Shown one piece after another: positions 36,529-48,600 of a stretch of DNA of 64,000 nucleotides (positions within the stretch are counted from its first letter, which is position 1; each line of letters opens with the position of its first letter). The position numbers were made by a program, and so were the translations under genes. The notes below the pieces were generated by a model. The model saw only the letters and a program-made list of their open reading frames with translations, was not told the origin of the DNA and did no database searches. The DNA is from Petrosia ficiformis. Taxonomy: Eukaryota; Porifera; Demospongiae; Haplosclerida; Petrosiidae. The stretch spans positions 5,987,577 through 6,051,576 of the forward strand of contig OX345644.1 of the NCBI GenBank assembly GCA_947044365.1. The letters are read 5' to 3'.

Positions 36529-38235
36529 ATGCCAAATACTCAAAGTGCTAAGAGAACATCCTGGAGGTACCGATACAGGAATGGATTGAAGGAAAGAACT
36601 CTCAATTGTCCAGCATGTCTACTCGTCTATTTTGCCATGCCCGTTGGTATGTGTATTGGGTTAGGATTCAACATCACATTTTCAATAGTCACCAATCCTG
36701 AACAGTCTTCTTGCTGGGCTCCTGTGCCTGACACTAATAAAGAGGGTGCTTTCATTGCGAGTATTATTCAAGCATGTCTTTATTTTGTACTCTACCCTCT
36801 GGTTGGGTGGCTGGCTGATACTGTAATTGGACGAGGCAGTGTCATCAAATGGAGTTTACTATCTTGTTGGCTTGGGACTCTACTACAAATCATCAGCTAT
36901 TGTATACAGTATGGAACATGTGGTTTACCTGTATCTATTGCTAAATATGGAATATCTCTGGTAGCATTACTGTGTTTGATAATTGGAACAGCTGGGTATC
37001 AAACTAACATACTAGCATATGGTTTAGATCAGCTTTCTGAGAAAAGTAATACTCATATTCGAGCCTTTGTACATTGGATAGTTTGGGCACAGTATGTTGG
37101 TTTCTTACTTTCTTACATTGCATTCTTTCGTGATACGATTTATAATGCAACACTGTTATTGGTCACTGGAATTGTTATATTCACTGCAATTAGTTTTGCT
37201 GTAGTTCTAAGCAGTGTTTTCAGTGTGAAATTTGAGCCAAGTGGTACTTTAAAAAAGAATCCATATAGTTTAGTTTATCGTGTGCTAAAGTACACAAAAG
37301 AACATAAATACCCCACCAATAGAAGTTCATTAACATATTGGGAGAATGAAATACCAAGCCGTATTAACTACGGTAAAGCAAAGTTTGGTGGACCATTTTC
37401 AGAAGATGACATTGAAGCTGTAAAGACATTTTTAAGAATCGTTGCTATCTTTGTGTCCACGTTTGGTTTCTACATCCCTCGTTACGTTTTAGTAAATGGA
37501 GCATTACCATTTGTGAATGTTTTTGAAGGTGCTGACACAATCAATGGATATGGATCATTTATTTTATGGAACTCATTTAACAAAAGCATTCTAATATTCA
37601 TACCTTTATTAGAATTATTCATTCTTCCCCTCTTCCCAAAGATTGAGTATTTTCTTTGCAATCCACTGAAAAGTATAGCAGTTTCATACTTACTCCTCTT
37701 CATAACTCTGGTTTCTACGTTCATTCTTGATACTGTTGGACATTCCATTACTTCTGGTGAGACATTTTGTTTTCTAGTAGCATCTGGAGATCAGACTTTA
37801 CAATTATCATATTATTTCTACTCGATTCCATTCTTCTTTGCTAGTTTTGCTAATATCATTGCCTTCATTTCCTTTCTGGAATTTATCTGTTCTCAGGCCC
37901 CTGTGAACATGAGTGGAATGTTGACAGGAGTGTTCTATCTAATAAGAGGTGTATATACAAGTATAGGACCTTATCTACAATTACCATTCTCTTTGAATAA
38001 TATTAATGGTCCTGGAAAAATATCCTGTAGTTTTTGGATTCTTCTCATCCAGATAATAATCTGTATTACAGGCACTGGTGTCTATTTATATGTTATGAAA
38101 TGGTATTCTAGGAGAAGAAGAGGTGAGGATTATTTTGCTGCGAAAGTAATAGAGCAAAAATATGACAACTATTTTAGAACTGAAATAGAAGATCGGTCTA
38201 CAGATTATATCGAATTTGTTGTTATTTCATCATAA
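36529..38235 (+). CDS. POT/SLC15-like MFS transporter, copy 1
   Basis: An intronless 568-residue frame with about 11-12 hydrophobic segments. The motif GWLADTVIGRG after TM2 is the MFS motif-A region in the form seen in proton-coupled oligopeptide transporters, and ILAYGLDQL matches the position of the POT AFGADQ motif. The ExxER motif expected in the first helix of classical POT peptide symporters is missing (GLGFNITFSIVTN instead), so the substrate may not be peptides. The charged N-tail and the C-terminal tail with SRRRRGEDYF are cytosolic in this family. Copy 2 at 40976 is about 97% identical by eye over the core. Lack of introns, in a region where other genes have many, could mean an ancient retrocopy or simple intron loss. 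Confidence 0.75.
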   Translation: MPNTQSAKRTSWRYRYRNGLKERTLNCPACLLVYFAMPVGMCIGLGFNITFSIVTNPEQSSCWAPVPDTNKEGAFIASIIQACLYFVLYPLVGWLADTVIGRGSVIKWSLLSCWLGTLLQIISYCIQYGTCGLPVSIAKYGISLVALLCLIIGTAGYQTNILAYGLDQLSEKSNTHIRAFVHWIVWAQYVGFLLSYIAFFRDTIYNATLLLVTGIVIFTAISFAVVLSSVFSVKFEPSGTLKKNPYSLVYRVLKYTKEHKYPTNRSSLTYWENEIPSRINYGKAKFGGPFSEDDIEAVKTFLRIVAIFVSTFGFYIPRYVLVNGALPFVNVFEGADTINGYGSFILWNSFNKSILIFIPLLELFILPLFPKIEYFLCNPLKSIAVSYLLLFITLVSTFILDTVGHSITSGETFCFLVASGDQTLQLSYYFYSIPFFFASFANIIAFISFLEFICSQAPVNMSGMLTGVFYLIRGVYTSIGPYLQLPFSLNNINGPGKISCSFWILLIQIIICITGTGVYLYVMKWYSRRRRGEDYFAAKVIEQKYDNYFRTEIEDRSTDYIEFVVISS

Positions 38236-38415
38236 TCATTCTTATTGTACAAAATAATGTTTATAACACAGGGCAGGGTTTTCAGCTTTTTACTTTTATT
38301 ATTCAGACAACCTCAGTGTATTATTTTGTATCTCACTTGTTTACAAGTGAACATAATTTTAATTAGTACCATTTCTCTAGTCAGTGCAATAACACTAACA
38401 CCACACTTAGTCTAA

Positions 38416-38530
38416 TGGAAGTTCATTACCATAATTATTGGAAGAATGAAATACCAAGCCAAATTACTGCTGCGGTAAAACAAATTTGGTAGATCATTTT
38501 CAGAAGATGACATTGAAGCTTTAAATTTCA
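38416..38530 (+). pseudogene. Fragment of a POT-like transporter
   Basis: GAAGTTCATTACCATA, then GAATGAAATACCAAGCC and TTTTCAGAAGATGACATTGA match the loop region of the intact genes (near 37325-37430), with small indels that break the frame. A weaker match near 38840-38890 (GGCACTTTTGAGAATTGTTG) corresponds to the following helix. It is a relic of a third copy. Confidence 0.7.
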
Positions 38531-39529
38531 ACTAATCAGTTGGTTACCTTGATTGCATTTCAAATATCCATTACTGCTGAATTGAGGTGTTAAGGTGTAT
38601 ATATCAACTTATGATGTTGGAATGTTATTTACAATGACAAATGAATTAGTCATGATTCACAGTTTACATATTAGCACTTCACACTATTATCATATCATTC
38701 ATCCTGCACTGTTAATTTATTTAGTCATTGTTAACAACAACAACATTTCAACACCATAAATTATATTTCAACACCTCAATACAATACAGCAGTATGGTGT
38801 GAAAAGTCACAATTAAATTGAGGTAATGAAATGATTGGTTGACTATTTTTGTAGTGAAGGCACTTTTGAGAATTGTTGTTGTTTTCATATATTGAAGACA
38901 GCAACAAATGAAGAGTCAGTGTAAAATCAATTCCCTTATCAGCGAGTATTGTTCTATCATCAGTAACTGCCCCTTTTTATAGACACATTGATTGGAACTG
39001 ACTTCAATTAATGTTTATTACAATATCTGATGAAATTATTTTAAACTTGTATCTACATGACATAAACTGCAGCCAACCACATTTCTAAAAACTGTTGATG
39101 TTGCAGTAACTTATTGTACGCTTTCTTAGACTACTACTGTAGCTCCAACTCCCAAGAACAGTGGTCACAACAGTTTATAATCACTTACTGGGTTTTATGT
39201 GCTGCGATTCGGCAATGTAATAATGCACTACAAAATGTAAGAGATTTCTTGATGTGCATCAAAGGAAACCTACCCAGAAAATTACATGAAGGCTGGAAAT
39301 AGCATGTTTCTGAAGACGTCATGGAAACAAACTATGTCTGTGTTTTTTCTTAAGTATCTTATCAAGTTTCTGTCATTTTTATAGCCCACAGGGTCATCCT
39401 ATGATTGCTTCCTCATGGGTTTAATGTATGTTTATATAATGTTATTCTGGGGAGGTTTGATTAATTAATGGGCATGGCACATCATAGAATTCGCACTCGG
39501 GCTCTACCCCTTTGAGTTTTACCAAACTT

Positions 39530-39660
39530 TTCAGGTTGCTTGAAACCTATTCAATTACAATCAAAGGAATTGACCAATCAAATTTGAGTATCATGTGAAT
39601 TAGTAGATTTGATTGGTCATTCTAGTCTGGGATCGGGATGAGACTAATATATCAAGCAAC
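39530..39660. repeat. Imperfect palindromic MITE-like element
   Basis: Inner arms GACCAATCAAAT (about 39570) and ATTTGATTGGTC (about 39608) and outer arms CAGGTTGCTTGA (about 39530) and TCAAGCAACTTG (about 39653) pair around a 25-base centre. Non-coding. Confidence 0.6.
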
Positions 39661-40962
39661 TTGAATAGCACGGTATAAGGTTGTAATTTTACAACTCTTT
39701 GCTGAGAAAGGAAGTTCCACCCACTTAATAGAATACTGCGGATCTTAAATGTACCACACCAAAAATAAAAGTAGATTATGAGAGTATACCAATGTGGTGG
39801 TGGAATTCTATTGTTCAAAATGCCCACGCTTTGTTGGATGTGGTCGGGTTGGCCCTTTGATTCAAAATAGGAGTTTAGAATAGCATGTTGATGTATGTGT
39901 GATGTATAGCTATACTTGCCTTGTAATAAGTTGTTGTATGTGCTACAGAACAGCAGGAAGAAAGCTACATACTTGTAGCTTGCATAGAAAGTGGAACTAA
40001 TAGCTGTTCCATCTTAATATATTCCTAAAGTTCTACAAGATCTTTCAAAAAGTAGGAAAAGTAGATAATCAACTATAACCCTACATCTTCTTTCATTTTT
40101 AGTGAACTTTTTTAAAATTATTCTTGTTTCCATTATTTTTTCAGAATGGTGGATAATTTGTAGATTGCAGAAATACTGGTGTAAGTTATATATCATACGA
40201 AATCAATCATAATTGCGTTAACAGCTCCACAGCCTCATAATTATAAATTATAAATTATAATTATACATAGGCTCAATTAAGTGGCTCTTTCACTTACAGA
40301 TGATGCCTATTTTCATTTTTTGCAGTCCCACAAAAGTAGCTAGTCGACTTTACTACCAGCTGAGTTCAAAGTTCAAAGTTTCATCGAAACAGCACGAGAG
40401 GACGGGACATGTACAGTAAAAAAAAACTGAGCTAAAAACGAAAAATATTCTTAAACGTAGGTAAAATAAAATCTACCTTTCAATTACTAAACATATCTAA
40501 CAGTTTCCAACTATTTACAGATGGGTCCATGATGATGTACATTGGACATATATGCGCATGCGCAACTCAACTTATAAAAATGGCGTCCAATTCGAGATCA
40601 AATCTCGGCAGTCCTTGAGATTCTCTTCTTTCATAGAACCTGTGAAGATATCATCTCGACACTTGTAGACCGGTATTGTACTATGTATGCGACTAGAATG
40701 GTGCTAGAATAATTGTGCTGGTTCAACAAACGATTTGTCTGAAGAACTCATAGTATTGGCCATGGCAATGATGCCGAGAATGATGCCACATCCGTAAGAC
40801 CTGACACACAGAGGCCATAGAAATCTGTTATCTGCACTCTATGTTTTCGTAAGGAGGTATGTAGTTACAAGTTTGTTAGTATAATTATTTGCTTTTTAAT
40901 AACTGCTATCTATATAAACATATTGGCTGACCCGTCTTCAATTATTTAACTACAAACTGTGT

Positions 40963-40975
40963 GACTTGACAAGTC
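40963..40975. promoter_or_regulatory. Palindrome GACTTGACAAGTC abutting the start codon, copy 2
   Basis: It is identical in sequence and position to the palindrome before transporter copy 1. The surrounding upstream bases agree only partly (CTGTGTGACTTGACAAGTC), which makes its retention more notable. Confidence 0.4.
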
Positions 40976-42691
40976 ATGTCAAATTGTCAGAGTGGTAATC
41001 CTCACAATAGGATATCCTGTAGTTACAAATACAGGAATGAATTGAAGGAAAGAACTCTCAATTCTCCAGCATGTCTACTTGTCTATTTTGCCATGCCCGT
41101 TGGTATGTGTATTGGGTTAGGATTCAACATCACATTTTCAATAGTCACCAACCCTGAACAGTCTTCTTGCTGGGCTCCTGTGCCTGACACTAATAAAGAG
41201 GGTGCTTTCATTGCGAGTATTATTCAAGCATGTCTTTATTTTGTACTCTACCCTCTAGTTGGGTGGCTGGCTGATACTGTAATTGGACGAGGAAGTGTCA
41301 TCAAATGGAGTTTACTATCTTGTTGGCTTGGGACTCTACTACAAATCATCAGCTATTGTATACAGTATGGAACATGTGGTTTACCTGTATCTATTGCTAA
41401 ATATGGAATATCTCTGGTAGCATTACTGTGTTTGATAATTGGAACAGCTGGGTATCAAACTAACATACTAGCATATGGTTTAGATCAGCTTTCTGAGAAA
41501 AGTAATACTCATATTCGAGCCTTTGTACATTGGATAGTTTGGGCACAGTATGTTGGTTTCTTACTTTCTTACATTGCATTCTTTCGTGAAACGATTTATA
41601 ATGCAACACTGTTATTGGTCACTGGAATTGTTATATTCACTGCAATTAGTTTTGCTGTAGTTCTAAGCAGTGTTTTCAGTATGACATTTGAGCCAAGTGG
41701 TACTTTAAAAAAGAATCCATATACTTTAGTTTATCATGTGCTAAAGTACGCCAAAAAACATAAATACCCCACCAATAGAAGTTCATTAACATATTGGGAG
41801 AATGAAATACCAAGCCGTATTAACTACGGTAAAGCAAAGTTTGGTGGACCATTTTCAGAAGATGATGTTGAAGCTGTAAAGACATTTTTAAGAATTGTTG
41901 CTGTCTTCGTGTCCACGTTTGGTTTCTACATCCCTCATTATGTTTTAGTAAATGGAGCATTACCGTTTGTGAATGTTTTTGAAGGTGCTGACACAATCAA
42001 TGGATATGGATCATTTATTTTATGGAACTCATTTAACAAAAGCATTCTAATATTCATACCTTTATTAGAATTATTCATTCTTCCCCTCTTCCCAAAGATT
42101 GAGTATTTTCTTTGCAATCCACTGAAAAGTATAGCAGTTTCATACTTACTCCTCTTCATAACTCTGGTTTCTATGTTCATTCTTGACACTGTTGGACATT
42201 CCATTACTTCTGGGGAAACATTTTGTTTTCTAGTAGCATCTGGAGATCAGACTTTACAATTATCATATTATTTCTACTCGATTCCATTCTTCTTTGCTAG
42301 TTTTGCTAATATCATTGCCTTCATTTCCTTTCTGGAATTTATCTGTCCTCAGGCCCCTGTGAACATGAGTGGAATGTTGACAGGAGTGTTCTATCTAATA
42401 AGAGGTGTATATACAAGTATAGGACCTTATCTACAATTACCATTCTCTTTGAATAATATTAATGGTCCTGGAAAGATATCCTGTAGTTTTTGGATCCTTC
42501 TCATCCAGATAATAATCTGTATTACAGGCACTTGTGTCTATTTATATGTTATGAAATGGTATTCTAGGAGAAGAAGAGGTGAGGATTATTTTGCTGCAAA
42601 AGTAATAGAGCAAAAATATGACAACTATTTTAGAACTGAAATAGAAGATCGGTCTACAGAGTCTATTGAATGTATTGTTGTTTCATCATAA
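40976..42691 (+). CDS. POT/SLC15-like MFS transporter, copy 2
   Basis: A 571-residue intronless frame, tandem paralogue of the gene at 36529. The core is nearly identical, with changes concentrated in one cytosolic loop (VKFEPSG to MTFEPSG, YRVLKYTKEH to YHVLKYAKKH) and scattered conservative substitutions. The first about 25 residues and the last 10 differ more. The same POT-like motifs are present and ExxER is again absent. The high core identity with diverged ends suggests either recent duplication or gene conversion limited to the core. Confidence 0.75.
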   Translation: MSNCQSGNPHNRISCSYKYRNELKERTLNSPACLLVYFAMPVGMCIGLGFNITFSIVTNPEQSSCWAPVPDTNKEGAFIASIIQACLYFVLYPLVGWLADTVIGRGSVIKWSLLSCWLGTLLQIISYCIQYGTCGLPVSIAKYGISLVALLCLIIGTAGYQTNILAYGLDQLSEKSNTHIRAFVHWIVWAQYVGFLLSYIAFFRETIYNATLLLVTGIVIFTAISFAVVLSSVFSMTFEPSGTLKKNPYTLVYHVLKYAKKHKYPTNRSSLTYWENEIPSRINYGKAKFGGPFSEDDVEAVKTFLRIVAVFVSTFGFYIPHYVLVNGALPFVNVFEGADTINGYGSFILWNSFNKSILIFIPLLELFILPLFPKIEYFLCNPLKSIAVSYLLLFITLVSMFILDTVGHSITSGETFCFLVASGDQTLQLSYYFYSIPFFFASFANIIAFISFLEFICPQAPVNMSGMLTGVFYLIRGVYTSIGPYLQLPFSLNNINGPGKISCSFWILLIQIIICITGTCVYLYVMKWYSRRRRGEDYFAAKVIEQKYDNYFRTEIEDRSTESIECIVVSS

Positions 42692-43039
42692 TGACTCTGA
42701 AATGAACATAATGTTTAATTAGTATTATTTCTGTCAGTGTGAAATCAAATCATTTTATATCATTACTCATTAGTGAACAAATTTCAGATATCAATAAGCA
42801 AGCTTTCTTTAATGCAAAATATTGTGTTGCTATATAAATCACTACTTCTTTGGTCACTGTGCAACTATATAGTATACAAATTATAGATTTATATTTATAA
42901 GTTTATAAATAATTATAATTTCCCTTTGGGAATGTGTACATGATATAGCTTACTATTCTCAAATAACAATATAACAGCAAATGTTACATAAATATTACAG
43001 AATTAAAATGTAATTTTTTACTCTAACAGTTCTTTAACA
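42692..43039. other. AT-rich 3' flank of transporter copy 2
   Basis: No gene, no repeat shared with the rest of the window was recognised. Confidence 0.5.
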
Positions 43040-43920
43040 GATGACAATAACTGGAAATATTTGGTATCGTTCTTGCAGGATTTGCAAGGCTCATTCATTA
43101 CATTATGATATTTAGAGCCATCAGATTGACAAGGGAGTTTAATCATAAAATGTGATAATGGTGTACTGCTAAATTTAAACTTTTACTGCACTTTTAACAT
43201 AGCTCTATTGCATGCTGAAATAAGAGTGTGCAGGAGATGAGATTTTGGTTGAACATCAAAGCAAACTCTTAATATATCCTCATTTGTGAATAAAAAAAAA
43301 GGTCAATTCCATCGCTTAAATCAGGTTCAATATATCGAAAGCAAGTTACATTGCTATTCTGATTTAATACCAACAAGATGTCTTTTTTACTGAGAAAAGC
43401 ATCAATGATCGTTACAGTGGTAAAGCATGGCTGGATAGAACACATAACAATGATACTGAAGCATTCGTAATTATACGGTGAAGCTTGTACAACCTGTTTT
43501 TTTTTATTGCAGGAACATAAAAGCATTTTTCAAAAGTTGCAAAAGGAACCTTGTTTGGATACAAAACTCTTCCCTCTAATATTCGCTGCAATTGCGCATG
43601 AAGTTAAAACACACTCAAAAATTCAAAGATCATCATCACCTTGACTAAAATACAGCGCAAAGAAGATTTAGTAACAATACAAAACATTTCCATTGAAACG
43701 AGGATAAAACAGATCATCTAATTTGTGCACAAAATCAGCTGGATTCAAAACTATATAATGACTAAAGGCATATAAATTAAGAAATTCTTCTCAAATTCTT
43801 CATCATCTATTTGACATTGCTTAGCCAGCCACTCAGTTAAGTCTTCAAAATGTAGAATTGACCAGTTTTATGAAGTGCACTGCGTAAAAATAACCACAAC
43901 ATCTTTAGACTCCAATTTGC
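43040..43920 (-). pseudogene. Decayed coding region, possibly COR-like part of a ROCO-type protein
   Basis: Read on the minus strand from about 43900, open segments interrupted by stops and frame changes include HFEDLTEWLAKQCQIDDEEF, then FNPADFVHKLDDLFYPRF, then RILEGRVLYPNKVPFATFEK, an 85-residue open stretch (43526-43269), and an end near CKSCKNDTKYFQLLSSVKEL with TAA at about 43018. The order of an acidic helix, an aspartate- or asparagine-proline segment and a hydrophobic helix recalls the COR region that follows ROC GTPase domains. This is a similarity judged by eye only. No intact gene exists here. Confidence 0.4.
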
Positions 43921-43962
43921 AACATATTACAATTATGCTATTATTTCATTTCACAGCTCACA

Positions 43963-44473
43963 ATGACAGTTTCCATCAGCGAGGACTCCCTTAAAGTTCT
44001 CATTTTCGACAAGTATTATTCTTCCCCAGCAAGTATGATGTTCATTGCAATGGTAGGCTTACCAGCATGTGAAAAAACCCTGCTTTTCATAAACCTGCTC
44101 AGGTCCTTTATTCCTCGTGGCGAAACTGCATTAACTGTTGGTGAACGAAATGAAGACAGCTTATCTCTTTATGAGTTACTTGCTCTTACTAAACCTCCAT
44201 ATAAGGAATTCTATTGGTACCCTACGACAAAGTATTCTACGTATGCTTATCAACAATACAACACCAAGTGTCTTCTTTAACAAACCAAACAGATTACAGT
44301 CTTTAGTGATGAGATACTTAATAATCATTTCCAAGAAGTTTATTATACATCATGTCACAATAAAAACAATAACACCTTCCACTGATGATTCAAAACGTAA
44401 ATGGCAATTCAGGCTATTAACTGAAGGGTGGACACATGTACAGATATGGGACGTTGGTATAAATAGTCAGTAG
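43963..44473 (+). pseudogene. Decayed P-loop GTPase-like fragment
   Basis: Two overlapping frames look like one frameshifted coding piece. The first holds MFIAMVGLPACEKT, a P-loop with the last glycine replaced by Glu. The second, from about 44260, holds SVFFNKPNRLQSLVMRY and later HVQIWDVG, like the switch-2 WDxGG of ROC and other small GTPases. The stop is at 44471-44473. It lies head to head with the decayed COR-like piece on the other strand. No intact ATPase/GTPase can be made from it as it stands. Confidence 0.45.
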
Positions 44474-44493
44474 CATAAATTTATATATAATTA

Positions 44494-44784
44494 TTAAATT
44501 ATATATAGCATAATTTTTACAATTCTTGTTAGCTGAAATGATATACCAGTATATACTTTTGATTGAAGGCCATCATGGTCCAGTTGTTCTTCAGCCATTC
44601 CTTGCACAACTACACCAGCAGGAAGCGAACACAAATTTCCAGTAAGGTTACAAATCACCGTACCAGTGTTCATGTATAATATAATTATAGAGAAAATTAA
44701 TGGCTCATGAAACAATATTTCTTTACTAGGATTATTATGAATCCTGAAGTATGATTTATTATAATAATGAGTTAACCAGATCAC
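44494..44784 (-). other. Open stretch of unknown nature
   Basis: The minus strand encodes TGTVICNLTGNLCSLPAGVV and continues for about 30 residues with gene-like composition. No flanking exon, start context or paralogue was found. It may be an exon of an unmodelled or broken gene. Confidence 0.2.
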
Positions 44785-45673
44785 TTACCAAATGTTTAAT
44801 ATTGGATATAGACTTCAGGTTTTTATGATTACATATGCACTCATTATTATGCTTCATCTTTTTAAAGTTTACTGGCACTCCTGAATCTACATCAAGACGA
44901 AATACATATAATATTTTCTTGTATATTAGCTAAATTCATGGACATAAGCTTGCAAAATACCAGTGAGGAAGATCATAATAGTTTGTTTTAGTCATGAGAA
45001 TTATTTCTATAAAATTTTACATAAAGAAAATAATATAATTCACAATAGCCTTTGCTAATTGTGATTCAATGTACTAATATCATACTAAATATCTAGTCGT
45101 CACAGTATTCAATGTGCTATTCCACAAAAATGGTATTTCTCATTAAAACCACAAATACTAAATATCTAGTTATCACAGTATTCAATGTACTATTCACAAA
45201 AATGGTATTTGTTATTGAAACCACAAATACTAAATATCTAGTCATCACAGTACTTAATATCTTGTATCCTAAATACTATTTTTGGGAATGGTACATTTAA
45301 TCACAATTAGAAAAAAGCCACTGTTAATTAGTTTGTAGTTATGAGAAAATGTTGCTGTCGTGATAACCATAGTAACATTTACAAAACATCTGTTACATAC
45401 ATGTACTAGGTCAAGTATAGTTTTGTGTACATGTGCATCAATATGTATATGATAATTAGGTAATGGATCATGTCTCCTGATTTTGGGAGGAAGACATTAC
45501 AAACATGAATTAAGTTTTATCACTTACACACAGATAGTCTAAACAAGAGATCATTATTTTTCTAACCAGCTTTGTGTTTATGCTAGCAAGCTTCCTGTTA
45601 TACAATTATAAATACAGTCATTTTCATTATTGAATCAACTCATCTTACCCTTTGGAAGCACTAAGATACTAAG
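44785..45673. other. Spacer with a 72-73 bp tandem repeat
   Basis: Between 45084 and 45260 a unit beginning ACTAAATATCTAGT and containing CACAAAAATGGTATTT recurs at 45084, 45157 and 45229 (about 2.5 copies). The rest is AT-rich and holds the promoter of the next gene. No gene is seen. Confidence 0.65.
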
Positions 45674-48600
45674 ATGCAGTGTATGTGTTATGCTCTTGTA
45701 CTTCTGACTGTAGGACTCTATTCTGTAATAGCACAGCCTGCAGCAGATGTTTCCGCAAGTGAGATGATACATAATTATATATATTATATATAAACAATAA
45801 ATTATATATGTCTTCATTATTATAGGTTTTGCTATAGATTGTCGACTTGTGCTGTGTGCTCCACCAACCTGTCCAAATCCAGTACCTCCAAATCCTCAAA
45901 TAGGACAATGTTGTCCAACATGTTTTGAAGGTGACTGCATGTATACTATAGTGTTGTTTTAGTTTGACAATGACCACTTTTTGTTATATTTATAATTTGC
46001 ATGGTTTGTAAAACAGTTTAAATAAGGCTTTACTAAAAAGATTTTAGCTATAACTCAAAGGGGCAATTTCCATTATAGTTATCACCATAGACCTGTATAT
46101 AATAATTCAGTTTTAGTTTTATTAACTAAAAGCCAGCTCTTCTTCAGCAAATTATCATTTGCTAAAGAAGATTTAGGGTCAAAACTTTCTTATAATAGTT
46201 GACAACTCTCTACTGAATATTACAACATGTAAATTATATATCACATTATGCTGTGGATTTTTAGTTGCTATAGCAAAAGTCTAAATGTGTTTTTTTGAGG
46301 ATAATGTATGGAAATAATTAATTGTAATGTGCTTTAGTACAGATAATTAGAGAATTAATTAATTACATTATAATTATGGATTAATTTCGTTATTTTCTTT
46401 ATAGTTGAAAATCCAAACCAGCTGATATTGAATATGTACAACCAATATGCATATGTATAACAATGCTTGTTGAAAATGATTATATCCAATGTATAGAGAA
46501 AAAGACTTAGTTCATATTCAGGACAAAATGTAGTACACTTTGTTTAAGTAAATGATGGATTATATTGTAATAGTTCAGTATAGTCTACATTTGGAATATT
46601 GTTACTTATGGTAACAGTTAAAATTATATCCTACCACACCTTGTCTGGGAATCATGTAGGCAAGCCTTTGTATTGACTAAATTGAAGAGTGTGAAGTACA
46701 TGTTGTTCTTAAAATTGTGTTAATAATAAATATTTTTGTATGCACAGAAAATTTAAAAGATTGTACTTGACAGTCTCATGTAAATACCATGGTCACTAAT
46801 AGGTCTCCTTTTTTGTTGTGGCTAAGTTAAAGACTGCTATAATGGTGTACCAATCACTACCCTTTGCAACTGGTCAAAACATTGTATTAATAATAATTAT
46901 TACATTATTAACATAATTATTATTAGATTGTCGAGTGAGACTGTGTCCTCAACCACAATGCAGCAATCCAGTAGTACCTCCTGGCAGATGTTGTCCTATA
47001 TGTTCAGGTAATTGCTCCCTTTTGTTGCAGTTTGTAATGGGAATTATAAGTATACATCATTCATACATGCAGGATGATTAACATCTGGTTGCTTACTTGT
47101 CATGGCATTATAAGCACCACAATGATATGTAATTCCATTAGCAATTAAAGCTATTTTTGACTATGTGTTATCATATTCGTGCACTTGTGTGCCAATTTAT
47201 GTATTTTAATTTAGTGTACATTCAAATTTTTATAATGTTATATACACAATGCAAACTGCTCACAAGAGTGACAAGACAGAGCTTAAGTATGGTATATGTA
47301 ATATGTGAAGCAGCTCTGCATATGATGCAGTTCCATGGTGCTGTTATAATAGGTATATATACAGACTACTTTTAGAAATTACTCCAATCTACATTGTGTT
47401 GAAAGATTTTGCAAAAAACAATGTACAATTAATTTCTACAAGTGGCAAGATATAATAATTATAATTATTCATAATTGTATCTTATAGCAATGATTTACAA
47501 TTTACATAGGAGCTTGCCCACCTGACAGACCTCCAGTTTCATGTGCCAGAAACCCGTGTGATGGAGCTCAGTGTCCACGGTTTCCTACTGCTCGTTGTGG
47601 ATATAACAATTGTGGAGGATGCAATGCCAGATTCTTTATTGGCACTGTAGAAGTCACTTCTCAGTGTGGTAAAAACCATTTCGCTATAATGTAATAAATT
47701 ATTTATGATTCTTTATATCAAGGAACCACACCAACTGACATATGTAGTCTTCCTCCTATGTCTGGAACCTGCACAGCGTTTCAAACAAACTGGTATTACG
47801 ATAGCAGGTCAAGGCAATGTCAACGCTTTACTTACAGTGGCTGTCAAGGAAATGCTAATAGATTTGCTGATTTCCGATCCTGCTTGCTAGCATGTGGTTT
47901 GTTCAAAACATTGCTATTATAAATGTCATTTTGATATTCATTGTTATATTTTTTACTCCAGGTCTAACATGTCCTCCTGGTGTTCCAACAGTTAATTGTT
48001 TTACTAATCCATGTTCTTTAGCAGAGTGTTCAGCATTTCCAAATGCAATTTGTTTCTCAAATTTCTGTGGAGGCTGCAATGCGAGGTTCTTTCTTCCTGG
48101 TGGAAATGAGGTCACACAGTTCTGTAGACGTAAGTAACAAGCACAATAGCACTAATATTTATAGAGGTAGTTATTATTTCTCAAATCCTTCAAATTAGAA
48201 ACCACGATAGACGAAATACAATACAGAATGTGTTTATATACTGTCATATACCTGAAATATATCCAATGAATATGTCATAAAAATATGAAGTGCAAAAAAT
48301 ATATAAACAACAATATCTCATAATTATTATTGAGAATAACAATAATTTCCACTAAGGTATTCAGAATGTTATAGTAATAATAAGGGGAGATTCAATCATT
48401 AGTCCCTCCATTGTTAACTAAGCTGCAATTTTCATGCAAGACTGTCCCAACTTTATACTGCAATTATATTAAATAGGTGTCATATAATCTATTGTTAGTT
48501 AAAATACAATTATATCCAAATTAATTGGATGATTAATTTAATGTATATTTATTTCTGTAATAAGGAACATGTTCCATTCAAGGCCAAGTGTACCAACAAT

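Larger units (their letters stand above)
38236..40975. other. Spacer between the two transporters
   Basis: It contains a transporter relic (38416-38530 and near 38840-38890), a diverged copy of the Kunitz promoter-side repeat near 39060-39130, the palindromic element at 39530-39660, and the inverted copy of the 13.9 kb repeat at 39925-40090. The last 400 bases are likely the promoter of copy 2; CATATATGCGCATGCGC near 40546 is the only GC-rich patch. No other gene is seen. Confidence 0.5.
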
